A DNA stretch of 64,000 nucleotides from Marsupella aquatica (taxonomy: Eukaryota > Marchantiophyta): contig OZ316891.1 of assembly GCA_973895155.1 (NCBI GenBank), positions 24,552,001-24,616,000 on the forward strand. The letters run 5' to 3'. Shown one piece after another: positions 1 to 12,071 of the stretch (position 1 is its first letter; every line of letters starts with the position of its first letter). Under the pieces are notes generated by a model, which was given only the letters and a program-made list of their open reading frames with translations, had not been told where the DNA came from and ran no database searches. Made by a program: the position numbers and the translations under genes.

Positions 1-692
1 GAACGGGCAACTGAGTACATTGGGACCTACAAAGACGAAGAATCGGAGAGAGCAGCTCGAGAATAGCAGGAGCTCGCTCAATTGTGAGAGCTGCAGAAGT
101 CTACCTTCTTAGGAGGAGAACTCATCAAGGTTGAATTCCTGTGGACACCTACTGGCAACGAGCTAGACCACCTTCTATTTTACAAGAACAGAATTGTTGG
201 CATCCGGGAAGCCATCAACCACTGCAACAACATACACTGGGAGTTGAAGGGTCGCACAGAGGGGTGGACGAAGGCAACCATGCTGGGAGAAACATCCACG
301 ACAGCCGCTATGAAGAGGAAAGGAGCCAACAACGAAGAGGCCACCCCTACAAAGAGAATGAGGTTGGCGGCACCAAGGAAGCCAACCGAGCAAGGAAGCA
401 GGAGGCAGGCAGAAGCCAAAGAGGAGGAGGTCGATCCCATCAATGCCGTTCCAACAAGAGATGACACGTGGAAAGGTTGGGCGACGACCCTTCTTGAGGA
501 AGTGCAACTACACTTTGCATGTGAAGAGGATGCATGCTTTACGGCTATGCAGACTCGAAAGTACCAGGGCTTCATGGCCGGATCCCGCTTGGAAGCCTTC
601 ATGAAATTAACATGGCTGAAGCCGAAGGTGCCGGATTCAGACTTACTAGAATTTGTGGGATCATGGGAGCCCGAGAGCAATTCCACAAGGGT
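1..692 (+). pseudogene. Family A LTR fragment with broken LTR-encoded ORF (left edge)
   Basis: This is the middle of a family A LTR and its LTR-encoded protein, cut by the window edge on the left and by a family B LTR on the right. Read in the frame used by the other A copies, it gives the conserved stretches FLGGELIK, LLEFVGSWEPE and DDTWKGWA. In-frame TAG and TGA codons lie near 64-66 and 86-88. The frame stops abruptly after STRV at about 690, where other copies continue with YGKDFYLTP, so the B LTR entered the coding region. The probable TSD is GGTGT just before 693; its partner is not found in the window. This is dead sequence and the oldest layer visible here. Confidence 0.8.
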
Positions 693-1167
693 GTTGTGAC
701 ACCGCCGGTACAGCGGGTAATGAGTGATTTGGTCTAACCGTGCTTAGCACACGCGTTAGGGGTATCTTAGGCCGTTATTATTAGCATAATGATAGTATTT
801 AGGTAGCCATTATGAGTAAGAAATCATTAGTCAATAAGGGAAATTCATGTTCGGGCTGGCGGCAGGTCGCCATTCACACGCCCGGGTTGCGAGCGTGTAC
901 TGGGCCCCTTTTCCCCCTCCCTCGGGTCCGTATAACAAACTCCGGGAGGCGGCCACTGACACGAGCTGATCCGGACTGGCAAAGTGACCGGTACACTGCG
1001 AGCGTGAAAGGCTCGGCCTATAAGCTATGAGGAGGTGTCGGGCGATCGACGAGCTCTCAGGGTATAAAAGGGGGCCAATCCTTTGCAGTGCACCAGTTCT
1101 TCAGTCCACGCGCCAGCTTCGACCCTAGCTCTCTCGCTTATCCTTAGTCACCTGCTATCTCCTCTGA
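693..1167 (+). promoter_or_regulatory. Family B LTR 5' promoter region with TATA box at 1063-1070
   Basis: This noncoding 5' part of the B LTR contains TATAAAAG at 1063-1070. It lies about 105 bases upstream of the ATG (1168) of the LTR-encoded frame, leaving room for a short leader. The second B copy has TATAAAGA at the same place (21321-21328). The position suggests a promoter for the LTR-internal protein, separate from any promoter for a genomic RNA. Confidence 0.6.
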
Positions 1168-2202
1168 ATGTCGCACACGATCCTTTCCAGTTTGGCCATA
1201 TGATTCTAGACACAGTTCCTGTCTATCGGAGGGCACTTGGCCGACTCATTGAAACACGCCAACCCGCGCCGGTACAAGATGGAACGCGAATACAAAAGAG
1301 CCATCCGCCTAGCAGGTTGCCACCACTATCTCCTTAACTTTGAGTACCCGTCCCAGAGCGGCCCGAAGAGGTATCAGGGTAGTTCTTTGACGGAGGCAAA
1401 TATATCAATTTCTAGGAAGCATTGCTTTGGCTCTCGAACGCGGTCTTCACTCTCCGGGCATGATCAACTTGCAGCAACACCACTTCGACCACATCCCTGC
1501 TCGGGTCCAGGCTATCATCAACAACGAGTTCAACACTACCCGGTCGACAGGGCCGTCTGCACTTGCTTTGGAAAACCTCCACCGGCACCTGCAGAACTTC
1601 TTGGCAACTCTACCATCAATGACTAGTGCCAGCCAACCCGTGCCCGTACACGCTCCTACACCTCCTCGGCCTCAGCCGAGCCGGTCCTTGCCACCGGTTC
1701 CACCACCTCTCCGAGTACGATCCGTGGTGAATGCGGTAAATATTAGCTTTGAAGACAAGGAGGCTCACCCTCCTCTGAATAGACGGCCGCAGGGTACGAC
1801 TCAACAAGTGCCGAACAACCCAACACCACTCCAGCAAGCCTGAGGGGATAACACGGTAACTCTAGCGGCCCGCCACCAATACTCACGGCAGTCGCGCTAC
1901 CACCACCTGACCGAGAGGAAGGAGAGATGTCCCCTTCTTCTAGTCACCCCGGGAATCAGTCTTGGGGTAGGAAGAGGAAGGAATCCGCAGCCGTATCTAG
2001 GTTGCCTTTGGCCACGGTTGCAGTAGCCAAGCTGACCATGCATCGCATGGGGGACAATGTTCACAAGAACATCCTCCACCCCAAGCATGCATGCTATCTG
2101 AAGACCCAAGGGTTTGAGCACCTTGCCTCTCTCCCTTGGAACTCAAGCAGGTACTACGGGCAGGATATGTCGGAGTTCATTCAAAACTTTGACAGGGCCC
2201 GT
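1168..2202 (+). pseudogene. B-LTR ORF, N-terminal part (copy 1)
   Basis: This is the N-terminal part of the family B LTR-encoded protein. The ancestral start is taken as ATG 1168 because the same ATG exists in copy 2 (21429) and both frames continue into the conserved SLKHANPRR. In-frame stops (TGA, TAG) follow shortly after the start and a frameshift lies near 1365-1430. Recognisable blocks are HHFDHIPA, SALALENL, a Pro-rich linker, WGRKRK and KLTMHRMGDNVHKNILHPKH. The function is unknown. The layout (globular N-terminus, Pro-rich linker, second globular region, coiled coil) parallels the A-LTR protein. The frame is cut at 2202 by an A LTR. Confidence 0.65.
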
Positions 2203-2316
2203 TGTGATGCCTAGCCAGGAATCACTAGCCCGGTTTAATGGTAAAGCAGGAGTGTACCCTGGAAACACCTTAGTATAGGAACAAAACAAGGAAAATATAA
2301 ACAATTAAGGGTGACT

Positions 2317-5300
2317 ATGGAACCCGGGCCGAGGCCGGAAGTAAGGACGCGGGGGGAGAGAACACAATTAGGGTTAGGGCGCGCTAAGCGTCGGCAGCTA
2401 GGGGTGACCAACGGGAGGGAAGACCTTAGGAGGAGAGGGGTAAGGACCGCTTGCGAGGAATAGTGGCTCATTTGCAAGAACAAACTGGGCAGACGACTAC
2501 GGGAGGCCAATCGCTGTCAGCTGCTTAGGCAAGCACTTGGGGTGGGAACAAATACCAACAATCAACTCAAGGAGGGTATGAGCAACGTCAATCAAGCGGC
2601 ACATTTTTGGGGATGCCTATTCAAACGGGCAGGTGAGTACATCAGGACTTACGAGGATGAGGAATCGGAGAGAGCAGCTCGAGAACGGCAGGAACTCGCT
2701 TGGCTCTGGGAACTACAGAAGATGGCTTTCTTAGGAGGAGAACTTATCAAGGCCAAGTTCTTGTGGACTCCTACTGCCAATCAGCTCGACGATCTTCTGT
2801 TTTGCAAAAACAGAATCTTCGGCCGCATCAGGGAAGCCATCAATCGCTGCACCGACCTACACTGGGAGTTGAAGGGTAACACAGACGGGTGGACAAAGGC
2901 AACCTTGCTAGGAGAAACATCCACGGCAGCCGAGATGAAGAGGAAAGGAAACAACAATGAAGAGGCCACCCCGGCAAAAAGAACGAGGTTGGCGACACCT
3001 AGGAAGCCAGCAGCGCAGCAGAGCGGGACTAGGGGAGAAGCCGAGGGGGAAGAGGTCGATCCCATCAATGCCATTCCAACAAACGATGACACCTGGAAAG
3101 GCTGGGCGGCGACCCTACTGGAAGAAGTGCAATTACACTTTGCACGAGAGGAGGATGCATGCTTTACGGCCATGCAGACCAAGAAGTACCAAGGCTTCAT
3201 GGTCGGATCCGGCTTGGAAGCCTTTGTAAGATTACCATGGCTGAAGTCGGAGGTTCCGGACTCAGACTTATTAGAATTCGTGGGATCATGGGAACCCGAG
3301 ACCAATTCCACGAGGGTGTATGGGAAGGATTTCTATCTCACTCCCCGGGTGATTGCTGAGGTGTTTGGCTTGCCAATGGGTAATAAGACCAAGGTTGATA
3401 CCAGGAAGACCTTACTTGACAAGGAGTTCCAGTCGTTCCCAGGACCATCAACGAAAAATGGCTTCTTCCGGAACACCTGCACCAACCCGCACATCGGAGA
3501 GATGATCAATTTCTTGCGGGTGACCATGCACTGTAACTTGCCGAGGGCAGAGATCGGCAAGGCTCAGGTCTACCTGGCAGAAAGGCCAAACCCAAGCCGG
3601 GATTACAACGGGTACCTCCTCAACCAATTGAAGAAGATCTTGAAGGAAGAACAACAGGTGATCGGCGTGGGAAGCGTGTGTCGGCTTGGCTATCACATGC
3701 CGCTGTTGTGCCGGTATGCCAGAAATCAAATCTTTGCCCCAGTACTTCCCCTATCGGCAAGGGCACCGAAGGAGGTTCCGGAGCAGAGGCCGGCACCAGA
3801 GAAGCCCAACCAACCCGACAGTTTGACGATCGAGCAGGTGTTTTGGACAAGGAAAGAAGACGTGCCGATGCAGCAACCAGGCATGCAAAGTCTGTTGAAC
3901 TTACTGGAGAAGGAAAGGAGAACGGTTCCGGCAACGGCAACAGCAATGATACAGGACAATGCCCCAGAGGTTGGCTTCAGCCGACTCAGAGGGGAAGATC
4001 CCTTTACCGGAGCCAAGGAGAGAAGGAGGCCAGAACACAAGCAGGGAGTGCGGATGTATGTGGGAGCCTCAAGCCCCGAATCAGAGGCAGAGCAGCCTAA
4101 GGCTCCTTTCCGCGAAGAGCAAAAGGAGACGACAGCCAGGAAACCAGAGGAACCAGAGGCCATTTTCACAACTGGACCAGGGGAACAAGGGGAGAAGGCG
4201 GGAGTCCAAGTAGTGGAGGAGGCGGGAGAGGACTACAACAATGATAACTCTGGCAATGGGTCGGATCATCATGTTCCAGGAGTAAGAACCTGTGGCCAAT
4301 TTATCCCCACGCTTCCAAGAGTAGTTTGAGGGGACCCCAACCAGCAGAGTAGCCCCGAGTCTCCCCCACCAGAGATTGCTCCCCCGAGATTTGACGGCAT
4401 AAAGCAGACAACACAGGAATTTCAGGAGCGACTTAGGGAGGAAGAGAAAGCAGCCCTGGCTAGGGAGAAGGATTTACCAGGAGGAGATTGGCCGGAGGAC
4501 ATCAGGCGGCTTGCCAAAAAAAGAAGCAACCCTCTTGCCACCATAGAAGAAATCCTCAAGACGGCTTGGGAGCAGAGGCCGCGGTGGGTAATGCCGATGA
4601 CTTCTAGTTACTCCACCTATGCTAAGGATGGAGCCATGGAGTATCGGGGGATGTGTGGGGAACTGGCGCTCAGCATCTTTGGGGAGGAGTTGGAGTAGGG
4701 ACCCTTTTTCTAGAGGGAGATGTTGGAAAAGCACCGATTAGAAGAAGCGGTGGCTTTGGAGAGGAGCAAGAAGGACGAGGTCATCCGGCGGCTTAGGGAG
4801 AAGGAAGCCAAGATGGAAATCCTGCAGGTGGCCAAGAAAGCCCAAGATGAACTACGGATTAAGCGGCATGAGCTAAACATCATGCAGGGGCAGTTGGATA
4901 CCGCTCAGTCTAACAATCAGATTATCAAAGATAAACTGACTCGGACCCAAGCAGAGTTGGCCGGCGTAGTCAAGGAAAGAGAGAAATGGAAGCGGGAGCT
5001 AAGGGATGCAGAGGAGGCCCACTTAGCAACCAACAATCGGGCCATGGCGGAGAACCAGAGAAGGGAGAGGGCGTTGAAAGGAGAGCTCGAAGATATCCAC
5101 GGAGCCCTTGAGTAGAAGGAAGCAGAGTTAGGGAAATCCTATCAAGGGATTATTGCACTGTAGTAGGAGCTTGCGTCCCTAACGGCCAGCTTCAAGGCTG
5201 ACCAGCATGAAAAGGACGACCATCTCAACCAGACTTATGCCAAGATGAATAAGATGGAGTCTGTGGTCGTAGTAGAGCTCGACAAGGAGCTAAGAGCAAC

Positions 5301-6006
5301 CCAGGAGGAGAGGGCTACCTTAAAGAAAAAATTGGAGGAAGCCAATAAGGAGCTGGAGGAGGCGCGCAAGGACCTGGACAAGACCCAGGAGGAGTTGGAG
5401 GAAATCACGAGGAAGATGGAGAACCTACAGCGGCGGGCCGACAACCAAACGGAGCGGCTGAAGACACAAGCCGCAGTATTTAAATGTTTGGCTTCATCAA
5501 GTCCAACTCCAATTGGGGGAACCCAGTTACCAGGGGTAGTATTGGCCGCAGGACAAGCCAAAACACTCACCCCGGTGCCGAAGGTAGGTGGCAAGGGGAA
5601 GGAACTGGCTGTCAAAATAGGGAAGAAGAAGAAGTGGAAACCTTCTAGGTCTAGGAGTTATACGGCTTCTCAAGCCGAGGTGACCGAGAGGATAAACCCG
5701 GCACCAATCTTCGGCATCAGCACGGCGGTGGATCCACCAGTCCTAGGAAGTGGAGATGGACCGGATCCTCCGCTAGAACATGCCGGGGAGGCCGGAGCCG
5801 TATCGGAGGCCGTAGCCGTATTGGAGGCCGTAGCCGTATCGGAGGCCGGGACCGATGACGAAGAGAAAGCCGGGGGTGGACCCAGTCAGGCCAATGAAGA
5901 GTTGACTCGGTCAAGGGCAGGTAATCTGTCAATGGACAGACCAACGGTAGTGGCTGCGGAGAAAACGTTGGGGGCGTCCATTGAGAACCAGCCACCGGTG
6001 TCGTGA
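2317..6006 (+). pseudogene. A-LTR ORF: about 1,230-codon globular plus coiled-coil protein, broken only by stops
   Basis: The ATG at 2317 opens a frame that stays in register to the TGA at 6004-6006 without a frameshift. It is broken by TAG near 2461, TGA near 4327, and TAG/TAGTAG codons at about 4697, 4711, 5113 and 5161-5166. Domain order: basic Arg-rich N-terminus; a region with SNVNQAAHFWGCLF and FLGGELIKAKFLW; a conserved globular block (about residues 260-470) with LLEFVGSWEPE, FYLTPRVIAEVFGLP and LGYHMPLLCRYA; a Pro/Glu-rich linker; a heptad-like Leu/Glu/Lys coiled coil of about 350 residues; and an Ala/Glu-rich tail. The globular block recalls plant-mobile-domain or 'putative plant transposon' proteins, which is inference. 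Most stops are CAG-to-TAG or CGA-to-TGA changes. Confidence 0.75.
5795..5862 (+). repeat. Short tandem repeat in A-LTR ORF tail (about 18-bp unit)
   Basis: The unit GAGGCCGTAGCCGTATCG is repeated about three times and codes for Glu-Ala-Val-Ala-Val-Ser. Other A copies have similar GCC-rich units here, so this segment varies in length within the Ala/Glu-rich C-terminal tail. Confidence 0.7.
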
Positions 6007-6903
6007 TGGTGTAAAGGCACCGTCCCTTTTAGGGAGGGCGGACGTGGAGGTAGGAGGCGTGAGTGGGCAGGGCGGGCGCTGATCTCCAAGTTTAGATTTA
6101 GGATCAGGACCAGGAGAAGGCCCTGACACTTAGATTAGTGGGATTTTGGATCCGCGGGTGAGGGCGACACTTGTGCTCCTGCCTCGCTGTAGTTAGGTAG
6201 ATTACAGTAGATAGATTAGGCTTACGCTGCAAGGAATCAGGCGGATCCACGACCAGGATAAGTACCTGGGCTGCGGGGAGTTCAGGGCCTCTTCTTTAGC
6301 AAGTTTTTAGTTGCACCAGCAGGGCTGGGATCAAGTAGTAAGAGAAGCTCTCGGTTAGTTATACAGTGACCTTGTGTATATCCATGTTTCCTCATACCTA
6401 AGAACTGAATAGAGTTGGCCTCACGGCTTAGTTCGCAGAGCTTGTGTATGAGATGTACTGTTTGTATTGCAAGTGCAGGGTATAACTCAGTCAGAAGGAG
6501 TCATTTTGCTATTTGTGTGTCGCATTAACTTGTGTGAAGAGTGCCCACATCAACAAGAAGAAGGGAAGTAAACAAGGGAGTGAGAGTTGGATGTGTCGAG
6601 CTGAGAGAGGTCTTAGCGGCTTAACCAAACCAATTGGGGATCATTCCGGCGGCGGAATTCAAATATACCTAACCAACAGAAGGGAAAGACAAGAGAAGGC
6701 ATAGATTGGGCCAACTGCATATCTCATGACCCAATGAAGGATCTGTCCAGTATATGTGTGTAAAATGTTAATAGTAGTAGTAGGAGGTTAGCAGCGTCCC
6801 ATGCCGCTAAGCCGTGGAAACAGCCTCGCCAAGCATGAAACTTGCGGGAATCGGCTTGGGCGGGGGGGTTTCTTGGGTTTGGGGAGCCATGGAACGCACC
6901 ACA
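6007..6903 (+). other. Noncoding 3' part of A LTR (copy 1)
   Basis: About 0.9 kb follows the LTR frame and has no supported coding sequence. It is conserved in every A copy (for example 12072-12990, and in reverse at 22929-23849 and 33781-34818). The genomic RNA promoter and the R/U5 regions are expected here. I see TATA-like stretches such as TGTATATCCATG near 6374 but cannot fix a start site. Confidence 0.6.
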
Positions 6904-6908
6904 CCCGT

Positions 6909-8419
6909 CAACAAACCCGAGTGCACGGGAGAGTGATGCGTCTCAAGATGATTTTTGGCTTACCCGAGGGGATAAACCGAGTAGAGTCGCGGGCTCTTGG
7001 GGGCAAGGGAGCTAAATACCAATCCTCTAGCTTCCCGGCCAAGGGGGTAGTGGACAATGGGTTCTTAATGAGGACGTGCCTCATCCCGGAGGTAGCAGAA
7101 TGCCTGGAGTTCCAGCGGTATGCCCTCCACATGATGGAACCCAGAGGCAAAATATCGGCCGCCCAGGTCATCCAGGTGGAGAACTATCGGCCCAGGAAGT
7201 GGGCATCCTTCTTTGTCAAGAAGTTCCACGAGGAGATGGAGCGGAGAAGAAAGACTTTGTACCTTGGCGGAAGGGCGTACTTTGCTAGCCACATTGAAAT
7301 CATCATCAAGTGGTACGCTCGTTTTGATTGCCGTAGCCTCCCGCGTATCAATGAGCCCGAGCTGATCCCGTCAAAATGGGTGTTCCTAGCCCAGGTGAGG
7401 TGACCGCAGCCCAAGGCTTGAAGTATGGCAGCTGCAAGCCTTTCTACCTTGGCCCCGCAACCCGTTGTTGCCGCCCCGCCAAGCATACCCATAGACATTA
7501 TCGCGACCTTAGACGCGATCAATCGGGACAATGTAATCAAAGCCAAGCTGGATGAAGCCATACCCAAAGCAGATGCCACGGTAGCCGAGGAGATTCCGCC
7601 AACCCCCGCGGTTGTGTAGGAGAACCGCCCACCTCCAGTGGAACCAGCCCTTTTGACCGACTTACCTCAAGGGCTGGATGTGTCCACTCCTACTCCCTCA
7701 CGGGTTGGAGTCTGCCCGTGCCCGAATCCAGATGGACACAATCTAGACCATCCAGAACTCTTTGCGCCGTGCACATTTCTGAATGGGTTGTTGGGAGATT
7801 TCTCTCAACAGATCTCTCGGGACACCGGGGAATACATGGCCTGGAGGGTGGCCTACTTCTTCAACTAGGAGTTGGTTGCAGCTGTAAGGGCAGGACATGC
7901 GCAGGCAGAGACAGCGTAGAGAATAGAGCAATATCGGGTTGAGTCTGCCTACCTGAAGAACAAAGTGGCAACCCTGGAGGCTGAACTCCAGCAACTGCGG
8001 CCTCAAGTAACTGCCACAAAGGACCAGGTTGCCAAGGCTAGGGCTCAAGCAGCTTTAGCAGAACAGGCCGGGCTTGGAAAGGACGGCAAGATCACACGGC
8101 TTTGGACCAAGATTGACGGTTTGAAGGGATAAACCGTCAGTTGGCAAAAGAATCTGGAGGAAGCTGACTCTAGGTCTCAACAAGACACAACCAAGATTGA
8201 CACCCTGAAGGCAGAGGTGGCGCGGCTTCAAGGAGAAGCCACAAAACAGGCCCAGTTGGTGGATAAGTTGACAAGCGACACCCAGCAACTGGAGGAGGTA
8301 CGCTAGGAGGCCGCAGAAGAGGCAGACACGGCAAAGCGGGAGAACAAATCTCTGCTAGACCAGGTCCAGCTACTCAAGCAGGACACCGACAGACTCAGAA
8401 GGCAGCGGGATAGCCGCTC
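6909..8419 (+). pseudogene. B-LTR ORF, C-terminal part (copy 1)
   Basis: This continues the B-LTR frame after the solo A LTR. Conserved blocks shared with copy 2 are FGLPEGINRVESRA (FELPEGDHQVESRA in copy 2), AEC/RLEFQRYALHMMEPRG, AAQVIQVENYRPR and RWASYF-type sequence. A linker, FLNGLLGDFS and a coiled coil follow. Several stops and frame changes are present (for example TGA at 7401-7403 and TAG at 7617-7619). The frame is cut at 8419 by the next A element. Confidence 0.65.
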
Positions 8420-8535
8420 TGTGATGCCTAGCCAGGAATCACTAGCTCGGTTTACATGGTAAAGCAGGAGTGTACCCTGGAAACACCTTAGTATAGGAAC
8501 AAAAACAAGGAAAATATAAACAATTAAGGGTGACT

Positions 8536-11500
8536 ATGGAACCCAAGCCGAGGCCAGAAGTAAGGACGCCGGGGGAGAGAACACGATTAGGGTTAGGGCG
8601 CGCTAAGCGTTGGCGGCTAGGGGTGACCAACGGAAGGGAAGACCAGAGGAGGAGAGGGGTAAGGACCGCTCGCGAGGAATAGTGGCTCATTTGCAAGAAC
8701 AAATTGGGCAGAGGACTACGGGAGGCCAAATGCTGTCAGCTGCTTAGGCAAGCACTCGGGGTGGGAACAGATACCAACGATCGACTCAAGGAGGGTATGA
8801 GCAACGTCAATCAAGTGGCATATTTTTGGGGATGCCTGTTCAAACGGGCAGGTGAGTACGTCAGGACTTACGAGGACAAAGAATCAGAGAGAGCAGCTCG
8901 AGAACGGCAGGAGCTAGCTCAGCTCTGGGAACTACAGAAGACGGCTTTCTTAGGAGGAGAACTTATCAAGGCCGAGTTCTTGTGGACTCCTACTGCCAAT
9001 CAGCTTGACGACCTTATGTTTTGCAAAAACAAAATTGTCGGCATCCGGGAAGCCATCAATCGCTGCAAAGACCTACACTGGGAGTTGAAGGGTAACACAG
9101 AGGGGTGAATAAAGGCAACCTTGCTAGGAGAAACATCCACGGCAGCCGAGATGAAGAGGAAAGGAAACAACAACGAAGAGGCCACCCCGGCAAAAAGAAC
9201 GAGGTTGGCGGTACCTAGGAAGCCAGCAGAGCAGTAGAGCAGGACAAGGGGAGACGCCAAAGAGGAAGAGGTCGATCCCATCAAGGCCATTCCAACAAAC
9301 GATGACACCTGGAAAGGCTGGGCGGCGACCCTACCGGAGGAAGTGCAATTACACTTTGCACGGGAGGAGGATGCATGCTTTACGGCCATGCAGACCAAAA
9401 AGTACCAAGGCTTCATGGTCGGATCCGGCTTGGAAGCCTTTGTAAGATTACCATGGCTGAAGTTAGAGGTGCCAGACTCAGACTTATTAGAATTTGTGGG
9501 ATCATGGGAACCCGAGACCAATTCCACGAGGGTGTATGGGAAGGATTTCTATCTCACTCCCCGGGTGATTGCTGAGGTGTTTGGCTTGCCGATGGGTAAT
9601 AAGACCAAGGTTGATACCAGGAAGACCTTCCCTGACAAGGAGTTCCGGTCATTCCCAGGACCATCAACAAAGAATGGCTTCTTCCGGAACACCTGCACCA
9701 ACCCGCACATCAGAGAGATGATCGATTTCTTGCGGGTCACCATGCACTGTAACTTGCCGAGGGCAGAGATCGGCAAGGCTCAGGTCTACCTGGCAGAAAG
9801 GCCAGACCCAAACCGGGATTACAACAGGTACCTCATCAACCAACTGAAGAAGATCTTGAAGGAGGAACAAGAGGTGATCGGCATGGGAAGCGTGTCCCGG
9901 CTTGGCTATCACATGCCGCTGTTGTGCCGGTATGCCAGAAGTCAAATCTTTGCCCTAATACTTCCCCTATTGGCAAGGGCACCAAAGGAGGTTCTGGAGC
10001 AGGGGCCGGCACCAGAGCAGCCCAACCAGCCTGACAGTCCGACGATCGAGCAGGTGTTTTGGACAAGGAAAGAAGACTTGCCGATGCAGCACCCAGGCAT
10101 GCAAAATCTGCTGAAATTGCTGGAGAAGGAAAAGAGAACAGCAATAGCAACGGCAACGGTTTTGGCAACGGCAATGGTTCCGGTAACGGCAACGGTTCTG
10201 GCAACGGCAACAGCACCAATTCAAGACGCTGCCCCAGAGGTCGGCTTAAGCCGACTCAGAAGGGAAGACCCCTTTACCGATGCCAAGGAGAGAAGGAGGC
10301 CAGAACACAAGCCGGGAGTGCAAATGTATGTAGGAGCCTCAAGCCCTGAATCAGAGGCAGAGCAATCTAAGGCTCCTTCCCGCGGGGAACAAAGGGAGAA
10401 GTCAGGAGTCCAAGTAGTGGAGGAGGCGGTGGAGGACTACAGCAATGATAACTCCGGCTATGGGTTGGATCATCATGTTCCAGGAGTAAGGACCTATGGC
10501 CGATTTATCCCCACGCTTCCAAGAGTAGTTCGAGGGGACCCCACCCAGTAGAGTAGCCCCGAGTCTCCCCCACCAGAGATTGCTCCCCCGAGCTTTGACG
10601 GCATAAAGCAGACGGCACAAGAATTTCAAGAGCAACTTAGGGAGGAAGAGAAAGCAGCCTTGGCTAGGGAGAAGGATTTACCAGGAGGAGATTGGCCGGA
10701 GGACATTAGGCGGCTTGCCAAAAAAAGAAGCAACCCTCTTGCCACCATAGAAGAAATCCGCAAGGCGGCTTGGGAGCAGAGGCCGTGGTGGTTGATGAGG
10801 ATGTTGAAGCGGTGGCTTTGGAGAGAAGCAAGAAGGACGAGGTCATCCGACGGCTTAGGGAGAAGGAAGCCGAGGTGGAAGTCCTGCAAGTGGCCAAGAA
10901 AGCCCAAGATGAGCTACGAATTAAGCGGCATGAGCTAAACATCATGCAGGGGCAGTTGGATACCGCTCAGTCTGACAATCAGATTATCAAAGATAAACTG
11001 ACTTGGACCCAAGGAGAGTTGGCCGGCGCAGTCAAGGAAAGAGAGAAATGGAAGTGGGAGTTAAGGGATGCAGAGGAGGCCCACTTAGCAACCAACAATC
11101 GGGCCATGGCGGAGAACCTGAGAAGGGAGAGGGCGTTGAAAGGAGAGCTCGAAGATATCCACGGAGCCCTTGAGTAGAAGGAAGCAGAGTTAGGGAAATC
11201 CTATCAAGGGATTATTGCACTGTAGTAGGAGCTTGCGTCCCTAACGGCCAGCTTCAAGGCTGACCAGCATGAAAAGGACGACCATCTCAACCAGACTTAT
11301 GCCAAGATGAATAAGATGGAGTCTGTGGTCGTAGTAGAGCTCGACAAGGAGCTAAGAGCAACCCAGGAGGAGAGGGCTACCTTAAAGAAAAAATTGGAGG
11401 AAGCCAATAAGGAGCTGGAGGAGGCGCGCAAGGACCTGGACAAGACCCAGGAGGAGTTGGAGGAAATCACGAGGAAGATGGAGAACCTACAGCGGCGGGC

Positions 11501-12071
11501 CGACAACCAAACGGAGCGGCTGAAGACACAAGCCGCAGTATTTAAATGCTTGACTTCATCAGATCCAACTCCCAATGGGGGAACCCAGTTACCAGGGGTA
11601 GTATTGGCCACAGGACAAGCCAAAACACTCACCCCGGTGCCGAAGGTAAGTGGCAAGGGGAAGGAACCGGCTGTCGAATTAGGGAAGAAGAAGAAGCGGA
11701 AACCTTCTAGGTCTGGGGGTTATACGGCTTCTCAAGCCGTTGTGACCGAGAAGATAAACCCGACACCAATCTTTGGCATTGGCACGGCGGTGGATCCACA
11801 AGTCCTAGGAAGTGGAGATGGCAAGGCCGAGGCCGGGAGAACCAGTAATGATGCCGAGGTACCGGATCCTCCACTAGAACATGCCAGGGATGCCGTAGCC
11901 GTATTGGAGGCCGTGACCGATGCTGAGGCCAAAGCCGAGGGTGGACCCAGTCAGGCCGATGAAGAGTTGACTCGGTCAAGGGCAGGTAATCTGTCAGTGG
12001 ACGGACCAACGGCAGTGGCTGCGAAGGAAGCGTTGGGGGCATCCATTGAGGACCAGCCACCGGTGTCGTGA
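8536..12071 (+). pseudogene. A-LTR ORF in the 5' LTR (deleted, multiple stops)
   Basis: ATG 8536 opens the LTR frame. A TAG follows shortly after, at the same place as in the 2203 copy. The conserved globular block is open from about 9250 to 10551 (YGKDFYLTPRVIAEV, LGYHMPLLCRYA). A deletion near 10790 removes the TSSYSTYAKD-type region and changes frame. The coiled coil (10770-11655) again carries TAG at 11174-11176 and TAGTAG at 11222-11227, shared with the 2203 copy. The C-terminal tail ends at TGA 12069-12071. It is non-functional. Confidence 0.75.
10141..10214 (+). repeat. GGCAACGG-type microsatellite in A-LTR ORF linker
   Basis: Imperfect repeats of GGCAACGGTTCCGGTAAC-like units code for Ala/Thr/Val. 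The same position holds an expandable Ala/Thr stretch in other copies. A 6-bp length difference here is the only indel I found between the two LTRs of the intact element. Confidence 0.7.

Larger units (their letters stand above)
2203..6903 (+). mobile_element. Solo LTR of family A (copy 1), TSD CCCGT
   Basis: The element begins TGTGATGCCTAG and ends GCACCACA, with the 5-bp duplication CCCGT at 2198-2202 and 6904-6908, and it interrupts the B-LTR frame. There is no gag, pol or second LTR, so it is a solo LTR of about 4.7 kb left by LTR-LTR recombination. It belongs to a more diverged A subfamily that it shares with the LTR at 8420. Both carry the same TAG in the N-terminal region and the same TAG and TAGTAG codons in the coiled-coil region. 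Confidence 0.9.
693..8419 (+). mobile_element. Family B LTR, copy 1 (interrupted by two A insertions)
   Basis: The LTR starts TGTGACACCGCCGGTAC inside an A-LTR coding frame. It continues as 693-2202, then a solo A LTR, then 6909-8419, where a larger A element begins. It aligns along its length with the second B copy (20963-40461). It holds a 5' promoter region, a long broken frame and no gag-pol. Its 3' end is not seen: the A element inserted at 8420 is rearranged on its far side. Whether it was a solo LTR or part of a full element cannot be decided. Confidence 0.8.

Noticed and set aside
175-507. Minus-strand frames opposite the A-LTR ORF (Ser/Leu-rich products seen in every copy)
   Set aside because: They are antisense shadows of the conserved frame and recur only because the sense strand is conserved.
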